Origin: Jeotgalibacillus terrae
GTDB lineage: Bacteria; Bacillota; Bacilli; Bacillales; Jeotgalibacillaceae
Assembly (NCBI RefSeq): GCF_016908195.1
Contig: NZ_JAFBDK010000011.1
Span: forward strand, 51,044-115,043
DNA: 64,000 bases
Reading direction: 5' to 3'
The notes beneath the pieces are model-generated. The model saw nothing but the letters and a program-made list of their open reading frames with translations. It was not told the DNA's origin and made no database searches. Shown here in pieces: positions 54,451-62,449 of the stretch; the first letter of the stretch is position 1, and each line of letters begins with the position of its first letter. A program made the position numbers and the translations under genes.

Positions 54451-55839
54451 TCAGCGGTCAATATTCACCATATTGATCGGCTGGATCCATTCATCGTATT
54501 GTTCTTCTGTCAGATATCCTGTTTTCACTGCTGCTTCTTTTAATGTTGATTCATCTTTAAAAGCAAGCTTGGCAATTTCAGCTGCTTTTTCATAGCCGAT
54601 ATGAGGATTCAGCGCTGTTACAAGCATAAGCGAATTCTTCACATGCTTTTCAATCACATCAAGGTTCGCTTCAATCCCCACTGCACATTTATCATTAAAT
54701 GTATTCATTCCGTCAGCAAGAAGCTGAACAGATTGCAGGAAGTTATAAATAATCACCGGCTTAAAGACATTCAGTTCAAAGTTACCCTGACTGGCTGCAA
54801 AACCGATCGTTGCATCATTGCCCATCACCTGCGTTGTAATCATTGTCAGCGCTTCACTCTGTGTCGGATTAACCTTACCAGGCATAATAGAGCTTCCCGG
54901 TTCGTTCGCAGGAATCGTAATTTCACCAATTCCGCTTCTCGGGCCGCTTGAGAGCCATCTGATATCATTGGCAATCTTCATCAGATCAGCTGACAACCCT
55001 TTAAGCGCACCATGCAGATAGACGATCTCATCATGACTTGTCAACGCATGGAACTTGTTATCGGATGAATAAAACGGAAAACCTGTCTGGAGTACAAGCT
55101 GTTTTGCTACACGCTCACCAAATTCTTCGTGTGCATTAATACCGGTTCCTACAGCCGTACCGCCAATCGCAAGTGACAGAATATGTTTATTCGCTTCCTG
55201 AACCATGGTGTTTGAACGTTCAAGCATTGCACGCCACCCGCTAATCTCCTGACCAAGTGTTAGAGGCGTAGCATCCTGAAGGTGTGTTCTGCCAATTTTG
55301 ATCACTTCATAAAATTCTTTTTCCTTCTGATAGAGTGTATCTGTAAAATTGTTCAGGGCAGGGATCAACTTACTGCAGATCGCACGGTAAGCAGCAATAT
55401 GCATTGCAGTCGGGAAGGTATCATTTGAACTTTGAGACATATTCACATCATCATTTGGATGAACTTTTTCATCTGACCCCTCATCGCTTAAAAGCTGATT
55501 CGCTCTGTAAGCAACGACTTCATTTACATTCATATTGGATTGCGTGCCGCTTCCTGTCTGCCACACTGAAAGCGGGAAATGATCATCAAGATCCCCATTC
55601 AATATCTCATCACATGCCTTAACGATTGCATTTTTTTTATGTAATGAAAGTTTTTCAAGGTCATAGTTCGCAACAGCTGCTGCTTTTTTCAGTTCAGCAA
55701 AGCCATACGTTACTTCAAGTGGCATCTTTTCAATTCCGATTGGAAAGTTTTCTTTACTGCGCTGTGTTTGTGCACCCCAATACTTATCTGCCGGTACCTG
55801 CACTTCTCCTAATGTATCTCTTTCTGTACGAAAATCCAT
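54451..55839 (-). CDS. fumC: Class II fumarate hydratase (FumC/CitG)
   Basis: A 462-residue fumarase: [34 protein letters not shown], the catalytic loop [16 protein letters not shown] and [14 protein letters not shown]. It hydrates fumarate to malate in the TCA cycle. ATG 55839 has AAAGGGG eight bases before it; ATG 55845 and the frame to 55887 are less likely. Convergent with msmX. Confidence 0.96.
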   Translation of the reverse strand: MDFRTERDTLGEVQVPADKYWGAQTQRSKENFPIGIEKMPLEVTYGFAELKKAAAVANYDLEKLSLHKKNAIVKACDEILNGDLDDHFPLSVWQTGSGTQSNMNVNEVVAYRANQLLSDEGSDEKVHPNDDVNMSQSSNDTFPTAMHIAAYRAICSKLIPALNNFTDTLYQKEKEFYEVIKIGRTHLQDATPLTLGQEISGWRAMLERSNTMVQEANKHILSLAIGGTAVGTGINAHEEFGERVAKQLVLQTGFPFYSSDNKFHALTSHDEIVYLHGALKGLSADLMKIANDIRWLSSGPRSGIGEITIPANEPGSSIMPGKVNPTQSEALTMITTQVMGNDATIGFAASQGNFELNVFKPVIIYNFLQSVQLLADGMNTFNDKCAVGIEANLDVIEKHVKNSLMLVTALNPHIGYEKAAEIAKLAFKDESTLKEAAVKTGYLTEEQYDEWIQPINMVNIDR

Positions 55840-55971
55840 ATTCATATCCCCTTTCAAGTGATTGTATGAATATTGTAACATTTCCATTAATATTACTCAC
55901 TTAGATCACCTTATTCATTTAACTTTGCGAAAGTCTCCAGATGAGCTACACTTAATTTAATAGCTTTGTTA

Positions 55972-56145
55972 ATGTTGGCTGTTGATTTCCGCTTCAGGGG
56001 GAACGCTTTCCGCATGAGCCTTTTTTTGGCTCCGATTCAATCGGACCTCCTCGAAGCTACGCTTCTGCGGGGTCTCACCTGTCACACTGCTCCTGCTGGA
56101 GTCGTCCCCCTTCCGCTGCAATCACCAGCTGTGCTAAAACACCAT
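55972..56145. repeat. Dispersed GC-rich intergenic repeat, copy 5
   Basis: GTTGGCTGTTGATTTCCGCT, an inner GAGCCTTTTTTTGGCTC hairpin, GGGGTCTCACCTGTC, and a closing AATCACCAGCTGTGC. It is closest to copy 4. The 55840-56193 gap holds this repeat and the flanking gene starts. Confidence 0.8.
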
Positions 56146-56193
56146 TAGGCTTTATATAACTAATATAATGAAAGTAAGAGGGGGTTTTTAAGG

Positions 56194-56811
56194 ATGAAGA
56201 TCGCATTATTCGGGGCTACCGGAAGAGTTGGCAGCGTGATTCTTGAACGTGCTTTACAGGATGGCCACCATATTCACGCACTGGTCAGAGACCAGACACT
56301 TATAAGCAATGATCCAAATCTCACTTACATACAGGGCGACGCATCCTTTAAAAGTGAAGTGGAACAGACGATCGCAGGTGCCGATGCGGTAATCAGTGCA
56401 CTTGGAACAGATAAAAATGATGCACTGACTAAATCCATGATTCACATTCTCCCTGCGATGAGAAAGCATGGGATCAGACGTATTATTACCATTGGAACTG
56501 CAGGTATACTTGATTCAAAAAGAGAGCCTGGTAAATTCCGCTTCCATTCATCTGAATCCAACAGACGCTTAAGTACAGCTGCTGAAGATCACTGCAGAGC
56601 CTACCTGATGCTGAAGGAAGCAGACCTTGACTGGACGATCGTCTGTCCGACTTATCTGCCTGACGGTGAGCGAGTTGGAATCTACCGTACTGAAGTAAAC
56701 ACGCTGCCGGATGATCCGTCGAGTATATCGATGTATGATACGGGTGATTTTGCTTATTCACTTCTATTAAATGGTGAGCATGTGCGGGAGCGGGTTGGGA
56801 TTACTTATTAA
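56194..56811 (+). CDS. yheG: NAD(P)-binding oxidoreductase-like protein (YheG-like)
   Basis: A 205-residue Rossmann-fold protein: IALFGATGRVGSVILERALQ (GxxGxxG), a substrate-side IGTAGILDSKREPG and DLDWTIVCPTYLPDG. It belongs to the NmrA/BLVRB-like SDR group. Size and position next to the yheH/yheI transporter match B. subtilis yheG (moderate confidence). ATG 56194 follows GAGGGGG. Confidence 0.75.
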   Translation: MKIALFGATGRVGSVILERALQDGHHIHALVRDQTLISNDPNLTYIQGDASFKSEVEQTIAGADAVISALGTDKNDALTKSMIHILPAMRKHGIRRIITIGTAGILDSKREPGKFRFHSSESNRRLSTAAEDHCRAYLMLKEADLDWTIVCPTYLPDGERVGIYRTEVNTLPDDPSSISMYDTGDFAYSLLLNGEHVRERVGITY

Positions 56812-56825
56812 GATTAAGGCTCTGT

Positions 56826-56946
56826 TAAAGAGGGCTGTTGATTTCCGCTCCAGGGGGGGACGCTTTCCGCGGACGAACGCTCAAGCCTTTTTCGTGGGAG
56901 GCTCAGCAACCTCCGTCCAGCATCCGCCTGAAGCGCAGCGGAACGA
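56826..56946. repeat. Dispersed GC-rich intergenic repeat, copy 6
   Basis: GGCTGTTGATTTCCGCTCCA, GGGGACGCTTTCCGCGG and a closing CGCCTGAAGCGCAGCGGAA. Followed directly by a CCTGA-type terminator. Confidence 0.75.
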
Positions 56947-56948
56947 TT

Positions 56949-56993
56949 TAAAAAGCCTGAAACACTCTATAAAAGTGTCTCAGGCTTTTTTTG
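56949..56993. terminator. Bidirectional terminator yheG / yheH
   Basis: AAAAGCCTGA / TCAGGCTTTT with an inner ACACT/AGTGT pair and T runs. Confidence 0.85.
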
Positions 56994-57010
56994 AACAGCA
57001 GTAGCAAGCA

Positions 57011-59014
57011 TTACCCCACCTGCTGCTTCCCCTGCTGCAGTTCATACATTTGATAATACTTACCCCGAGCGGCCATCAGCTCGTCATGTGTGCCGCGTTC
57101 TGCGATTTGACCTCTGTCTAGAACGAGAATCTGATCAGCATTCCTGATCGTTGACAGACGATGAGCGATAATAAATGTCGTCCTGCCTGTTTTCAGCGTA
57201 TCCATTGCCTGCTGAATGACAGATTCTGTTTCAGTGTCCACACTTGATGTTGCTTCATCAAGTACAAGTACCGCGGGATCAAAGGCAAGTGCTCTTGCAA
57301 AAGAGATCAGCTGTCTTTGTCCAGACGATAACGTACTTCCTTTTTCAATCACAGGTTCATCAATACCATCCTTTAGTCCGGTCAGTACCTGATCGGCTCC
57401 GACAGCTCTCAGTGCATCCTCTATTTTCTCTCTTGAAATTCGAGGATCATTGAGGCTGACATTGGATGCAATTGTACCTGTAAAGAGATACGGATCCTGG
57501 AGTACAATCCCCATGTGATCGCGAATGGTTTGCCGAGGTAATTCCTTGATGTTCTGTCCATCAATGAGAATCTCCCCTTTTTGACAGTCATAGAAGCGGA
57601 ACAGCAGATTCATAATCGATGATTTCCCTGATCCTGTATGTCCGACCAGCCCGATTGTCTGACCCGGCTTCGCTTCAAATGACAGATTTTTTAATACGTA
57701 GTCTTCATTTTTATACGCAAATGACACATCATGAAATACTACGTGTCCTTTTATACGCTCAATTCTTTCATCTCTGACTTCTTCCCCGTCTTCATCCATC
57801 AGTTCAAACACTCTTTTTCCTGCTACAAGTGCAAGTTCAAGATTTGCAAGCTGATTAACAATGCCTGTAACCGGCTGGAACAGTCTTGTCAGATAATCAA
57901 CAAATGCATACAGCACTCCGACTGTCACGACTGATTCAGCTGTTAGTGATGCACCGCCGAAATACCAGATGAAAGCGACAAATGTCAGGTTCCGCAAAAT
58001 GTTCACCAGGTTATGTGACATCAGTGCATTCAGATTCAGCAATTTATTCTGGAATTGAAAATGAGTTGTATTTTTCTCCTCAAATTCCTCCTGAATACGG
58101 CTTTCTCTTCTGAATGCCTGAATAATACTCATTCCCTGTATGGCTTCATTGATAGAAGCATTAATTTCACTGACCTTTGATCTGACTGTCTGATTGTAGA
58201 CAGATGCATACTTTCTGTAGAGCAGCATCCATACATACAGAATAGGCAGCAGCACAAGACAGATCGCAGCAAGGTTTGGGTCCAGAATAAACAGCGCAAT
58301 ATAGATACCTGCAATATAGACACCGCTGTGAAAGAACTGACCGAGTACCTGGACATACAGTTCCCTGATTGCTTCTGTGTCATTTGTAATTCTTGCTACT
58401 ACTTTCCCGGCCGGCAGATCATCAAAATAGTTGATCGGCAACCGCTGAATATGACTGAACACCTGCGTGCGCATTTTCTGAATGATTCTGTTGGCTGACC
58501 GCTGAAGCTGAAATTCCTGTCCAAAATGGAAGATCGCAGCCACAACCGTCAATCCGAAATACAATGCAACAAGTCCAAGAATTCTCGGGATCTCAGGTGT
58601 ATAAAAATCAAAGACTTCAGCACGGGTTAATTCCTCAGCGGGATACGTGCCGCCGGAACCGAATGAGAGCTGACCGTTTTCATAACTGCGCTCCCCTTCT
58701 GCTTCAACAGCCCCGCTTACAAAATAAAAATCCAGTCCAATCTGGTAAATGTGAGCCACACTGCCAGCCTGCTCACCTTCATTCAGATAAGCTTCCCTTT
58801 TATAAAAGGTTCCATTATATGAAACAGCATCTTCCGTGTTGGCTGTTTCTACCCAGGTCTCTTCAATACCCAAAATATGATCATCAATCATCTTCTTTGC
58901 AATAAACGGGCCTGCGAGCTCTGCTGCTACTGAAATTGTCAGCATCACAAGCGCGATGATAATCGTCTTTTTATACATCAGGCCATATTGAAAGAGGCGT
59001 TTTCCTACACTCAT
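57011..59014 (-). CDS. bmrD: YheH/BmrD, multidrug ABC transporter subunit
   Basis: A 667-residue exporter half: six membrane helices with a long extracellular insert after helix 1 (about 45-150), typical of BmrD, then the ATPase with GHTGSGKSS, the altered signature LSSGQRQLISFARAL and the full catalytic Walker B VLVLDEATSSVD. With YheI it makes a heterodimer with one degenerate ATP site, as known for BmrCD. ATG 59014 overlaps the yheI stop by four bases. Confidence 0.93.
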   Translation of the reverse strand: MSVGKRLFQYGLMYKKTIIIALVMLTISVAAELAGPFIAKKMIDDHILGIEETWVETANTEDAVSYNGTFYKREAYLNEGEQAGSVAHIYQIGLDFYFVSGAVEAEGERSYENGQLSFGSGGTYPAEELTRAEVFDFYTPEIPRILGLVALYFGLTVVAAIFHFGQEFQLQRSANRIIQKMRTQVFSHIQRLPINYFDDLPAGKVVARITNDTEAIRELYVQVLGQFFHSGVYIAGIYIALFILDPNLAAICLVLLPILYVWMLLYRKYASVYNQTVRSKVSEINASINEAIQGMSIIQAFRRESRIQEEFEEKNTTHFQFQNKLLNLNALMSHNLVNILRNLTFVAFIWYFGGASLTAESVVTVGVLYAFVDYLTRLFQPVTGIVNQLANLELALVAGKRVFELMDEDGEEVRDERIERIKGHVVFHDVSFAYKNEDYVLKNLSFEAKPGQTIGLVGHTGSGKSSIMNLLFRFYDCQKGEILIDGQNIKELPRQTIRDHMGIVLQDPYLFTGTIASNVSLNDPRISREKIEDALRAVGADQVLTGLKDGIDEPVIEKGSTLSSGQRQLISFARALAFDPAVLVLDEATSSVDTETESVIQQAMDTLKTGRTTFIIAHRLSTIRNADQILVLDRGQIAERGTHDELMAARGKYYQMYELQQGKQQVG

Positions 59015-60768
59015 GACTGCACCTCCTCTAACAGTGACTCTTCAACCTGCTGGCGTTCATACTGCTCGAAATACCAGCCTTTTTTCTTCAGAAGGTCTGC
59101 ATGAACACCTTCTTCAATCATTTCACCTTTATCCATCACAATAATCCAGTCAGCATGTTCTACTGCCGATAACCTGTGGGTTGTAATAATTGTTGTCTTT
59201 CCATTTCTTTCATTCTTAATATTTTCAAGAATCGCCGCTTCTGTTTTCGCATCAACTGCTGACAGTGAATCATCAAGAATAAGCAGTGAAGGATCTTTAA
59301 TCAACGCACGTGCGATTGAAATCCGCTGCTTTTGACCGCCGGATAAAGCGACACCTTTTTCACCCACCATTGTCTCAAGGCCCTCAGGCAGCATCTGGAG
59401 ATCCTTTTCAAAATGAGCCATCTTAATGGCTTTCATCAGTTCATCTTCTGAAGCATCTTCTGCACCGAACAAGATGTTGTCACGGACTGATTTTGAAAAC
59501 AGCACGTGCTGTTGCGGTACATAACCAATCCAGCTAAGCAGCTGTTCTTTTGACAGATCACGTATACCTGTTTCACTGACTGACACTTCGCCTTCACCTG
59601 CAGGATATTCCTTCAGCAGCTGTCTGACGATTGTTGTCTTCCCGCTTCCTGTTCTTCCCACGATACCAAGCGTTTCACCCTGCTGCAGCTTTACATTCAA
59701 CTTGCTCAGGTTTTTCACATTAGAAGAGGGATATTGGAACTCAGTGTCTGTAAACTTAATTTCCTTCATAGATGACACAGCAGCTGCATAGGCGGGCTCT
59801 GCCACATCAGGCGTGCTGCTTAATGTTTCATTCACACGATCCATTGAAGCATTTCCGCGCTGCATAATATTTATTAATTCCCCGATCGCAAACATCGGCC
59901 AGATCAGCATTCCAAGGTAAACGTTAAATGAAACAAGCTGACCTAATGTAATGGCCTGGTTAAATACCAGGTACGCCCCGTACCCGAGACCTATCATATA
60001 ACTGATCCCTGTCAGGATTTTTGTCAGCGGGTTAAACAGTGAGTCAATAAATGATACGCGGATATTTTTCTGATAAACATCCTCAGTATTCTCATAAAAT
60101 AACTGTTCATCCCGTCTCTCCTGCACATACGCCCTGATCACGCGGACACCCGCAATTGATTCAAGTACGCGGTCATTCAAATCACCGAATGCATCCTGCG
60201 CTGTCATATACCTTTCATGAATTCTCTTACCAAGAATTTTCATCACAATTGCCAGCACCGGCAACGGTAAAACCGCAGCAAGCGTCAGCTCCCATGAAAT
60301 TAAAAAGCCCATTGTAAGCAAAATAGTGAGCATATACGCCGTTGAATCAATCAGCGTCAGCACACCGAATCCAGCGGTAACAGAGACTGCTTTCAGGTCA
60401 TTCGTTGCACGGGCCATCAGATCACCTGTGCGGTTTCTTTCATAAAAGCCAGGCGTCATCTGAAGAAGCTTCCCCATAAACATCGATCTCAGGCGTCGTT
60501 CAATCTGATGTGCTCCGCCAAACAGCAGATACTGCCAGACATAATTGATGATATAAGTAATCACACCTATACCAGCTAAAATCAATAAATATTGAATCAG
60601 CATATTCTCTGTTAATTCACCCATAAAAATATCATCAATGGCCATTCCTACAAGAAATGGAGGCACAACCTCAAACAGATTAGCAATTAATAAAAGACCA
60701 ATTGCGACTGTATAACGTTTCCAGTGTTCTTTAAAAAACCATCCGAGCTTTATAAAAATATCAAACAT
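59011..60768 (-). CDS. bmrC: YheI/BmrC, multidrug ABC transporter subunit
   Basis: A 585-residue exporter half: six membrane helices, Walker A GRTGSGKTT, canonical signature LSGGQKQRISIARALI, and a Walker B ending LLILDDSLSAVD, where Asp replaces the catalytic Glu. Together with the LSSGQ of YheH this forms the degenerate site; the YheI LSGGQ plus YheH Glu forms the active one. ATG 60768 has AAAGGAGG upstream. An attenuator leader precedes it (see leader entries), as in B. subtilis bmrB-bmrC-bmrD. Confidence 0.93.
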   Translation of the reverse strand: MFDIFIKLGWFFKEHWKRYTVAIGLLLIANLFEVVPPFLVGMAIDDIFMGELTENMLIQYLLILAGIGVITYIINYVWQYLLFGGAHQIERRLRSMFMGKLLQMTPGFYERNRTGDLMARATNDLKAVSVTAGFGVLTLIDSTAYMLTILLTMGFLISWELTLAAVLPLPVLAIVMKILGKRIHERYMTAQDAFGDLNDRVLESIAGVRVIRAYVQERRDEQLFYENTEDVYQKNIRVSFIDSLFNPLTKILTGISYMIGLGYGAYLVFNQAITLGQLVSFNVYLGMLIWPMFAIGELINIMQRGNASMDRVNETLSSTPDVAEPAYAAAVSSMKEIKFTDTEFQYPSSNVKNLSKLNVKLQQGETLGIVGRTGSGKTTIVRQLLKEYPAGEGEVSVSETGIRDLSKEQLLSWIGYVPQQHVLFSKSVRDNILFGAEDASEDELMKAIKMAHFEKDLQMLPEGLETMVGEKGVALSGGQKQRISIARALIKDPSLLILDDSLSAVDAKTEAAILENIKNERNGKTTIITTHRLSAVEHADWIIVMDKGEMIEEGVHADLLKKKGWYFEQYERQQVEESLLEEVQS

Positions 60769-60803
60769 CCGTGATAACCTCCTTTAGTCCGTTTTGGTTC
60801 AGG

Positions 60804-60872
60804 CTACCCACTATCCAGAGCCGCCCCGAAACCTGCCTTTAAAACTTCTGTGTAGAACCCTTTCATCTTCAT
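60804..60872 (-). CDS. Second small ORF in the bmrC leader
   Basis: A 22-residue reading frame, MKMKGFYTEVLKAGFGAALD then SG, with a strong AGGAGG four bases before ATG 60872 (ten before an in-frame ATG at 60866). It lies after both leader terminators and ends 35 bases before the bmrC start. It has no known family; it may be a regulatory peptide or coupled cistron. Confidence 0.5.
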   Translation of the reverse strand: MKMKGFYTEVLKAGFGAALDSG

Positions 60873-60937
60873 CAGTCCTCCTGAAAAATTATTTTTATGA
60901 AAAACAGCAGAGCTGTAATCAACTAAAAATTGGCAAC

Positions 60938-60975
60938 AAAAAAGCATACCGGCCCTGTAAAAGCACGGTATGCTT
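60938..60975 (-). terminator. bmrC leader, second terminator
   Basis: AAGCATACCG / CGGTATGCTT stem (minus strand), 14-base loop, followed by TTTTTTG. It lies directly after the first terminator. Confidence 0.8.
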
Positions 60976-60976
60976 C

Positions 60977-61013
60977 AAAAAAGGCGCTGACTGCATACGC
61001 AGACAGCACCTTT
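60977..61013 (-). terminator. bmrC leader, first terminator (attenuator)
   Basis: AAAGGTGCTGTCTGC pairs with GCAGTCAGCGCCTTT (mismatches) and runs into TTTTTT. It begins 26 bases after the uORF stop. Confidence 0.75.
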
Positions 61014-61038
61014 ATCAGACATGGAAAAATTCAGATCG

Positions 61039-61104
61039 TCAGAAAAAAGTCCGCTGCGTGATATTCAGTTTTGCAGAATGTGATTTACCTTTGATGATGA
61101 TCAT
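61039..61104 (-). CDS. bmrB-like leader peptide (uORF)
   Basis: A 21-residue peptide, MIIIKGKSHSAKLNITQRTF then F, with AAAGGAG before ATG 61104. It is directly upstream of two terminators. In B. subtilis, the BmrB leader peptide (longer) senses translation inhibitors by ribosome stalling and opens the terminator for bmrCD. The same is inferred here from position; the sequence differs. Confidence 0.65.
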   Translation of the reverse strand: MIIIKGKSHSAKLNITQRTFF

Positions 61105-61155
61105 GACACACAGCTCCTTTCTGTACGAATTTTTGTCCATTATTTGAACATCATT

Positions 61156-61184
61156 AGAATAAACTACCACTTACCCGATGTCAA
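61156..61184 (-). promoter_or_regulatory. Sigma-A promoter of the bmrC leader
   Basis: TTGACA, 17-base spacer, TATTCT on the minus strand, about 50 bases before the leader peptide. The 60769-61382 interval is thus fully explained by leader, promoter and the opposite sigma-B-like promoter. Confidence 0.8.
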
Positions 61185-61262
61185 TATATTTTTCAGAAAT
61201 CATTGAAAGTTTGTTCAGCAGCACATTTAGAAAATTTTTTATTTGCAAAAACCATAAACTTG

Positions 61263-61287
61263 GTTTGCACTCTCCCCCTATGGGTAT
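61263..61287 (+). promoter_or_regulatory. Sigma-B-like promoter of two small membrane proteins
   Basis: GTTTGC, 13-base spacer, GGGTAT. The -10 is perfect and four of six -35 positions fit the sigma-B consensus. It is 95 bases before the first small gene. Confidence 0.65.
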
Positions 61288-61382
61288 CTTACTAATAAAT
61301 GCAAAGTAATATCTGTTGACCCGCAGTGGAGCTTACTGCAGGGATCAGCAATAAATTCATATAATGATTAGGAGGCGTTATC

Positions 61383-61454
61383 ATGTTACGTACAATTTTA
61401 ATGATCATTGGTGCAATCGTTGTTATTTTCTTCTTAATTAATCTGATTGGATAA
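61383..61454 (+). CDS. Tiny single-helix membrane protein
   Basis: A 23-residue protein MLRTILMIIGAIVVIFFLIN then LIG, almost wholly a membrane helix, with AGGAGG eight bases before the ATG. Not recognised. It is followed 16 bases later by a second membrane protein gene with its own AGGAGG, so the pair is probably one unit. Confidence 0.65.
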   Translation: MLRTILMIIGAIVVIFFLINLIG

Positions 61455-61470
61455 TCAGGAGGTTATTAAT

Positions 61471-61620
61471 ATGGCAGACGAACGCAGAGTTGAAGTACAA
61501 AAAGAACAAAAAACCGACAGAGGTCTTGTCGGTGCAACATTTATTAAATACGCTGCTTACATCATTATTTTTATCGGTATCTTATGGTTCCTAATTAATT
61601 ATATCCTTCCGATGTTTTAA
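61471..61620 (+). CDS. Small membrane protein with charged N-terminus
   Basis: A 49-residue protein: a charged N-terminal stretch (ADERRVEVQKEQKTDRG) and a single C-terminal helix (about 24-47). AGGAGG precedes the ATG at 61471. Not recognised. Second gene of the sigma-B-like pair. Confidence 0.68.
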   Translation: MADERRVEVQKEQKTDRGLVGATFIKYAAYIIIFIGILWFLINYILPMF

Positions 61621-61671
61621 GTAGCATGTCACAAACTTAAAAGAATGATCAGCTTTTGATTACATTCTAAG

Positions 61672-61740
61672 GTGAACTGAGCTGCAGACGGAGACTCCAG
61701 CACGGCTAGGCTAACCGCCTGCAGCGGAGTAAGCCGGTTA
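61672..61740. repeat. Dispersed GC-rich intergenic repeat, short copy 7
   Basis: Contains GAGCTGCAGACGGAGACTCC and CCTGCAGCGGAGTAAGCCGG. It is followed directly by a GACTGAGACAAATTTGTC-type hairpin, the same pairing as in other copies. Confidence 0.55.
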
Positions 61741-61741
61741 C

Positions 61742-61776
61742 AAAGACTGAGACAAATTTGTCCGGTCTTTTTTTAT
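61742..61776 (+). terminator. Terminator after the small membrane pair
   Basis: AAAGACTGAGACAAA with TTTGTCCGGTCTTT, then TTTTTATT. Confidence 0.75.
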
Positions 61777-61864
61777 TGATTGCTATACAACCGCTTCATT
61801 TCCCACATTCCCCCTGCTTTCAGATATACTGAGTACAGGACGATCATTAAAAGGATGAGTGCAT

Positions 61865-62434
61865 ATGGCGCGACAAAGAAAAATGAATATTCCTGAATTG
61901 ATGGAAGCAACTGAAAGCCTCCTTTTAGAAAAAGGGTATGAAGGTTTTCACTTCAAAGCACTTTCCGAACGGCTTGAAGTTGCCAGAAGCACAATTTATG
62001 AATACTACAAAAATAAAGACGAGCTCATAGCAGATTATATGACGATGCTGATGGATCAGGTCATGAAAAAAATCGATCAGCTCAGTCAGCAGACTGATGC
62101 GTTTTTAACGCTAAAGGATCTGCTTTATTTATTCATGGAATATTCCCAGGTGTATGACATGATTAAGATGAGACCTTCACTTGATAAAAGCTCTTCTTCT
62201 ATTGTAAAAGAGCAATTAGAAAAACTTGATGCACAATCAGGCAGACTGTTTCAGCTGCTGATGATGCTGATAGAAAAAGCAAAAAAAGAAGGTTCAATCA
62301 GAAATAATCTTCCTTCTACACTGATTGCCGGCGTGTTTTTCCAATCCGTTTTAATCCAGAATACAGAGGGAATACCTAAGGAAGAATGGGCAGAAATGCT
62401 CTTTGATATGATTGAAAACGGGATCACTCCCTGA
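61865..62434 (+). CDS. TetR/AcrR family regulator
   Basis: A 189-residue protein with an N-terminal HTH (about 10-55, GYEGFHFKALSERLEVARST then IYEYYKNKDEL) and a helical ligand domain. ATG 61865 has AAAGGATGAG before it. It ends 15 bases before the photolyase gene, so the two are probably co-transcribed. Ligand unknown. Confidence 0.88.
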   Translation: MARQRKMNIPELMEATESLLLEKGYEGFHFKALSERLEVARSTIYEYYKNKDELIADYMTMLMDQVMKKIDQLSQQTDAFLTLKDLLYLFMEYSQVYDMIKMRPSLDKSSSSIVKEQLEKLDAQSGRLFQLLMMLIEKAKKEGSIRNNLPSTLIAGVFFQSVLIQNTEGIPKEEWAEMLFDMIENGITP

Positions 62435-62449
62435 TAAAGGAGCGTTACG

